A stretch of 24,897 nt of DNA. Origin: a virus. A program made the translations under genes and the position numbers. Numbering within the stretch: position 1 is the first letter of the stretch; each line of letters opens with the position of its first letter. Where the stretch lies: the IMG/VR virus record IMGVR_UViG_3300027508_000048, positions 1 to 24,897 of that record; one strand, 5' to 3'. Positions 22,253-24,897 of the stretch are shown one piece after another. The notes under the pieces are model-generated. The model searched no databases, was not told where the DNA came from, and saw nothing but the letters and a program-made list of their open reading frames with translations.

Positions 22253-22353
22253 TTAATATCGTTACATGGCCTTACCGCCGTATCGCAGAAGAAATTCGTT
22301 TTAGAAAACGTTTAAAAGAGTTACGCAAAAAAGACCCATTTATATACAAATGA
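22240..22353 (+). CDS. Very small basic protein after primase
   Basis: The protein has 37 residues: a short hydrophobic N-terminus (MVWIINIVTWPYRRIAEE) followed by a very basic helix (IRFRKRLKELRKKDPFIYK). It overlaps the primase 3' end by 13 bases in another frame. I recall nearly identical short proteins in marine T4-like phages, which supports it as real. The amphipathic N-terminus plus basic helix suggests membrane-surface or nucleic-acid contact, but the function is unknown. A weak TAAGG lies about 14 bases upstream of the ATG. Confidence 0.6.
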   Translation: MVWIINIVTWPYRRIAEEIRFRKRLKELRKKDPFIYK

Positions 22354-22385
22354 AATTCAAGTTTTTACAGGATAAGTAGTAATAC

Positions 22386-23909
22386 ATGATAGTTTGGGGA
22401 ATAAGTGCAAACAGTCATGATGCTGCATTGGCAGTTTTTAAATGTTCGGGTAAAGGCAACGGCACTCGAAAACATTTAAAATTACTGTTTGCAAGTCATG
22501 CTGAACGCTACAGTGGCATTAAGAATGATCCTCATTTAAATGCCGAGTTAATTTCAGAAGCTAAAAAGTATGGAGAACCAGATGAAATTATTTGGTACGA
22601 AAGGCCTTTACTTAAAACTCTTAGACAGTTTAGAGCAGGCCAAGGAATTCGGTTACGTGAAAACAACATTAAACATTACCTTAACTCTTATGGAATACAT
22701 GCTCCTATTAAGTATGTTGATCATCATCATTCCCATGCTGCTGCCGGGTATTATACTAGTCCTTTTAGTGAAGCCTGCATTGTTAGTATCGACAGTATTG
22801 GAGAATTTGCAACTCTTAGTATCTGGCAAGCACGAGCCAATCGACTCGAAAAAGTCTACACACAATCGTACCCGCACTCGGTAGGATTATGGTATTCGGC
22901 ACTCACACAACGAGTTGGATTAAAACCACAAGAAGACGAATACATTCTTATGGGTATGGCAGCATACGGTGACCCAGATAGATTGTATCGCAGTATACAG
23001 GATCACTTTATAGAATTAAACGATCCACAGCAGCACTGGTTGCCCGAGGCGCTGGTACACGTTAATCAAAATTTACATCGGGGGTGCCAGAACTGGCGAC
23101 CTGATCTTGAAACAGAACAGGATTATTTTGATATAGCTGCTGGCGCCCAACGAGTTTATGAAAACATTTTCAATTGGGTGTTGCAATATGCATCCACTGT
23201 TGTTCCTTCTAAGAACCTAGTTCTCACAGGAGGGTGTGCGCTAAACTGTAGTGCCAACGGCATAGCATACAATTATTTCGACAACATATGGATCATGCCC
23301 AATCCGGGCGATGCCGGGTCAGCGATAGGTGCACCTCTTGCACATTATAATCAACACATAAAGTGGCCGGGTCCGTATTTGGGTCACACAATTGAAGGTG
23401 ACTATCCTGTAGAAGAAGCATTGCATGAACTACTTACTACAGGTATTGTTGGTGTTGCTAACGGCGCTGCTGAGTTTGGTCCAAGGGCTCTTGGTAACAG
23501 AAGCCTGCTTGCTGATCCTAGAGGCATTGATATCAAGGACCGAGTTAACAAGATCAAGCGCAGACAAAAGTTTAGACCATTTGCTCCAGCAATACTTGCC
23601 GAGCATGTCAACGACTACTTCCAAGGACCCACAGGCCCTTACATGCAATACACCAGCGTTTGTACAGACCCCAATCTACCAGCAGTTGTTCACGGCGATG
23701 GTACTGCAAGGGTACAAACAGTTTCTGCAAAAGATAACCCAGGATTTAGACGTTTACTGGAACGTTGGTATGAAGAAACCGGTTGCCCTATACTGTTAAA
23801 CACTAGTTTAAATATCAAAGGAAAACCGATAGTTAATACTGAAAAGGATGCTGAAGAGTTTGAAAAGTTGTATGGAGTACGTGTGTGCAAGGCTGCTGCG
23901 AAAAAGTAA
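22386..23909 (+). CDS. NodU/CmcH-family carbamoyltransferase
   Basis: The protein has 507 residues, slightly shorter than the 560-600 usual in the family. The N-terminal ASKHA-fold domain starts WGISANSHDAALAVF (H11), with the metal-binding cluster VDHHHSHAAAGYY (H113-H115, H117) and DSIGEFATLSIW. The C-terminal YrdC/Sua5-like carbamoyl-adenylate domain carries AAEFGPRALGNRSLLADPR (about 361-379), KRRQKFRPFAPAIL and LLNTSLNIKGKPIV. Family members transfer a carbamoyl group from carbamoyl phosphate to a sugar or antibiotic hydroxyl. In this window it is best read as decorating a sugar of the phage- or host-surface glycan. No clear promoter is seen; the gene lies 32 bases after the 37-residue ORF. 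Confidence 0.9.
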   Translation: MIVWGISANSHDAALAVFKCSGKGNGTRKHLKLLFASHAERYSGIKNDPHLNAELISEAKKYGEPDEIIWYERPLLKTLRQFRAGQGIRLRENNIKHYLNSYGIHAPIKYVDHHHSHAAAGYYTSPFSEACIVSIDSIGEFATLSIWQARANRLEKVYTQSYPHSVGLWYSALTQRVGLKPQEDEYILMGMAAYGDPDRLYRSIQDHFIELNDPQQHWLPEALVHVNQNLHRGCQNWRPDLETEQDYFDIAAGAQRVYENIFNWVLQYASTVVPSKNLVLTGGCALNCSANGIAYNYFDNIWIMPNPGDAGSAIGAPLAHYNQHIKWPGPYLGHTIEGDYPVEEALHELLTTGIVGVANGAAEFGPRALGNRSLLADPRGIDIKDRVNKIKRRQKFRPFAPAILAEHVNDYFQGPTGPYMQYTSVCTDPNLPAVVHGDGTARVQTVSAKDNPGFRRLLERWYEETGCPILLNTSLNIKGKPIVNTEKDAEEFEKLYGVRVCKAAAKK

Positions 23910-24049
23910 ACATAGTAGAACACATTAAAGAAATTGAGATTGACACACATACATACTGTATTACAATAATATATTGTGAAAATTGTGGTAGTTTAAAAGC
24001 AACAACAAACGTGAGACAAATAAAAAATGGCAACAAGACAAAACACTGA
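23885..24049 (+). CDS. Small CxxC protein overlapping carbamoyltransferase and gp41
   Basis: The protein has 54 residues starting at a GTG with GGAG (23874-23877) 7 bases upstream. It overlaps the carbamoyltransferase end by 25 bases and the gp41 start by 23 bases, in a third frame. The predicted sequence includes VEHIKEIEIDTHTYCITIIYCENCGSLKATTNVRQI, with a CENCG pair that could be half of a zinc ribbon and a further Cys upstream (MQGCCEKV). The coherent amino-acid content and good RBS argue that the gene is real. No family is recognised. Confidence 0.5.
   Translation: MQGCCEKVNIVEHIKEIEIDTHTYCITIIYCENCGSLKATTNVRQIKNGNKTKH
23940..23967 (+). promoter_or_regulatory. Sigma70-like promoter before gp41
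   Basis: TTGACA (23940-23945) and TACAAT (23962-23967) are spaced by 16 bases, with TAATAT directly after (23967-23972). The element lies inside the 54-residue ORF and about 60 bases before the gp41 ATG. It gives the helicase its own start site in addition to read-through. Confidence 0.5.
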
Positions 24050-24897
24050 CTACGGTTACGACATACAAAAGCTATATCTAGAAATGATGCTTACAGATGC
24101 AGAAACATTTGTTCGCTGCCAGAGTGTGTTTGATTCCAGCACATTTGATCGCCGGCTGTCGGATACTGCAAAATTCATAAATGAATATGTCACTGAACAC
24201 AATGCCATGCCCACCTTTGACATTGTTAATGCAGCAACACACGCAGGGTTAAAGGACCCGGGAGTTCTAGAGGAAAACCATTATGACTGGTTGTTGCAGG
24301 AGTTTGAAACATTCAGCAGACACAGAGCACTGGAAGCAGCAATCTTAAAAAGCGCAGACCTGCTGGAAAAGGGCGAATACGGTCCAGTGGAAGACTTGAT
24401 CAAACGTGCTGTACAGATTGGTTTGCAAAAAGACCTGGGCACAGACTACTGGCGTGATCCAAGAGAACGCTTGAGCGCAATCAAAGACAAGAACGGACAG
24501 ATCAGCACAGGCTGGCCTACACTGGACAAGAAACTGTTTGGCGGATTCAACAGAGGCGAACTCAATATCTTTGCAGGTGGATCGGGTGCAGGCAAGAGTT
24601 TGTTCTTGGCCAACCTAGGTGTTAACTGGGCGTTGCTGGGCTTGAACGTGCTGTACTTGAGTTTCGAACTCAGCGAAAATCTAGTTAGTATGCGTATCGA
24701 CAGTATGGTCACTGACATCCCTAGCAGAGACATTTTCAAAAGCATTGATGACGTGGAAATGAAAGTGCGTATGATTGGCAAGCGATCAGGTGCCATACAG
24801 GTCAAGTACATGCCCACAGGCAAAAACGCCAACGACCTGCGCAGCTATATCAAAGAATACGAAATCAAAACAAAGAAAAAGATCGACGTTGTACTGG
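24027..24897 (+). CDS. 41: Replicative DNA helicase gp41, 3'-truncated by window edge
   Basis: The frame is open from ATG 24027 to the right edge (290 codons; T4 gp41 has 475). The N-terminal domain (residues 1-130) is helical, with MMLTDAETFVRCQSVFDSSTFD and FINEYVTEHNAMPTFD. A linker leads to the RecA-like domain: ISTGWPTLDKKLFGGFNRGELNIFAGGSGAGKSLF with Walker A GGSGAGKS at 184-191, then LNVLYLSFELSENLVSMRI. gp41 is the DnaB-family hexameric helicase that works with gp61 primase and is loaded by gp59. No good Shine-Dalgarno precedes the ATG. The gene is richer in G+C (about 48% in two lines I counted) than the glycan genes. Confidence 0.93.
   Translation, partial: MATRQNTDYGYDIQKLYLEMMLTDAETFVRCQSVFDSSTFDRRLSDTAKFINEYVTEHNAMPTFDIVNAATHAGLKDPGVLEENHYDWLLQEFETFSRHRALEAAILKSADLLEKGEYGPVEDLIKRAVQIGLQKDLGTDYWRDPRERLSAIKDKNGQISTGWPTLDKKLFGGFNRGELNIFAGGSGAGKSLFLANLGVNWALLGLNVLYLSFELSENLVSMRIDSMVTDIPSRDIFKSIDDVEMKVRMIGKRSGAIQVKYMPTGKNANDLRSYIKEYEIKTKKKIDVVL

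Noticed and set aside
23425-23799. 124-codon plus-strand frame inside the carbamoyltransferase
   Set aside because: Entirely inside a gene with intact family motifs; the composition is Leu/Thr-rich without a recognisable pattern.
24446-24832. 128-codon minus-strand open frame at the right end
   Set aside because: It is opposite the gp41 Walker A region, which is strongly conserved coding sequence.

Overview
The window looks like a piece of the replication/recombination region of a marine T4-like myovirus (cyanophage or pelagiphage type). It carries a collinear set of T4 core genes: gp32 single-stranded DNA-binding protein, UvsX, UvsY, UvsW, a probable clamp-loader small subunit (gp62), the gp61 primase and the start of the gp41 helicase. 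The base composition is AT-rich, most genes overlap by 1 to 14 bases, and nearly everything lies on the plus strand. No tRNA, rRNA, CRISPR array, integrase or transposase was seen, and no photosynthesis gene, so the host cannot be fixed from this window alone.

Layout: (1) 1-1270, the 3' part of an uncharacterised phage protein. (2) 1271-4393, gp32, a small protein, UvsX, a small acidic protein and UvsY. (3) 4390-10084, a first glycan island: FkbM-type methyltransferase, a cytidylyltransferase-cupin fusion, a DxD glycosyltransferase running through an A9 tract into a capsule-synthesis-like protein, two more capsule-synthesis-like paralogues, and one inverted glycosyltransferase gene. (4) 10103-13261, an uncharacterised 399-residue protein, UvsW and a conserved phage protein. 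(5) 13273-18355, a second glycan island: cupin, glycosyltransferase, NAD-dependent epimerase, short UDP-glucose dehydrogenase, FkbM-like protein, small unknown, KdsA and KdsB. (6) 18345-20036, probable gp62, a zinc-finger-like protein and a 184-residue protein that reads like a drastically shortened bacterial DNA polymerase III alpha (DnaE). (7) 20029-21217, an inverted small gene and a probable virion protein behind a late-type promoter. (8) 21254-24897, primase, a 37-residue gene, a carbamoyltransferase, a 54-residue CxxC protein and the start of gp41.

The replication genes would work as in T4: UvsY loads UvsX on gp32-coated single strands, UvsW remodels branched DNA, and gp61 with gp41 forms the primosome. 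The glycan genes form a second programme. KdsA and KdsB would make Kdo-8-phosphate and, after dephosphorylation by an enzyme not seen here, CMP-Kdo. The dehydrogenase and epimerase would make UDP-uronic acid or pentose donors. The cytidylyltransferase-cupin would make a CDP-activated group. Glycosyltransferases, methyltransferases and the carbamoyltransferase would assemble and decorate a glycan. Whether the target is the host surface or the virion cannot be read from the DNA.

The most unusual observations are the mini-DnaE-like protein, the A9 frameshift junction, the Kdo gene set beside three capsule-transferase-like paralogues, a repeated TTGAC promoter pattern before replication genes, and two very small out-of-frame genes.
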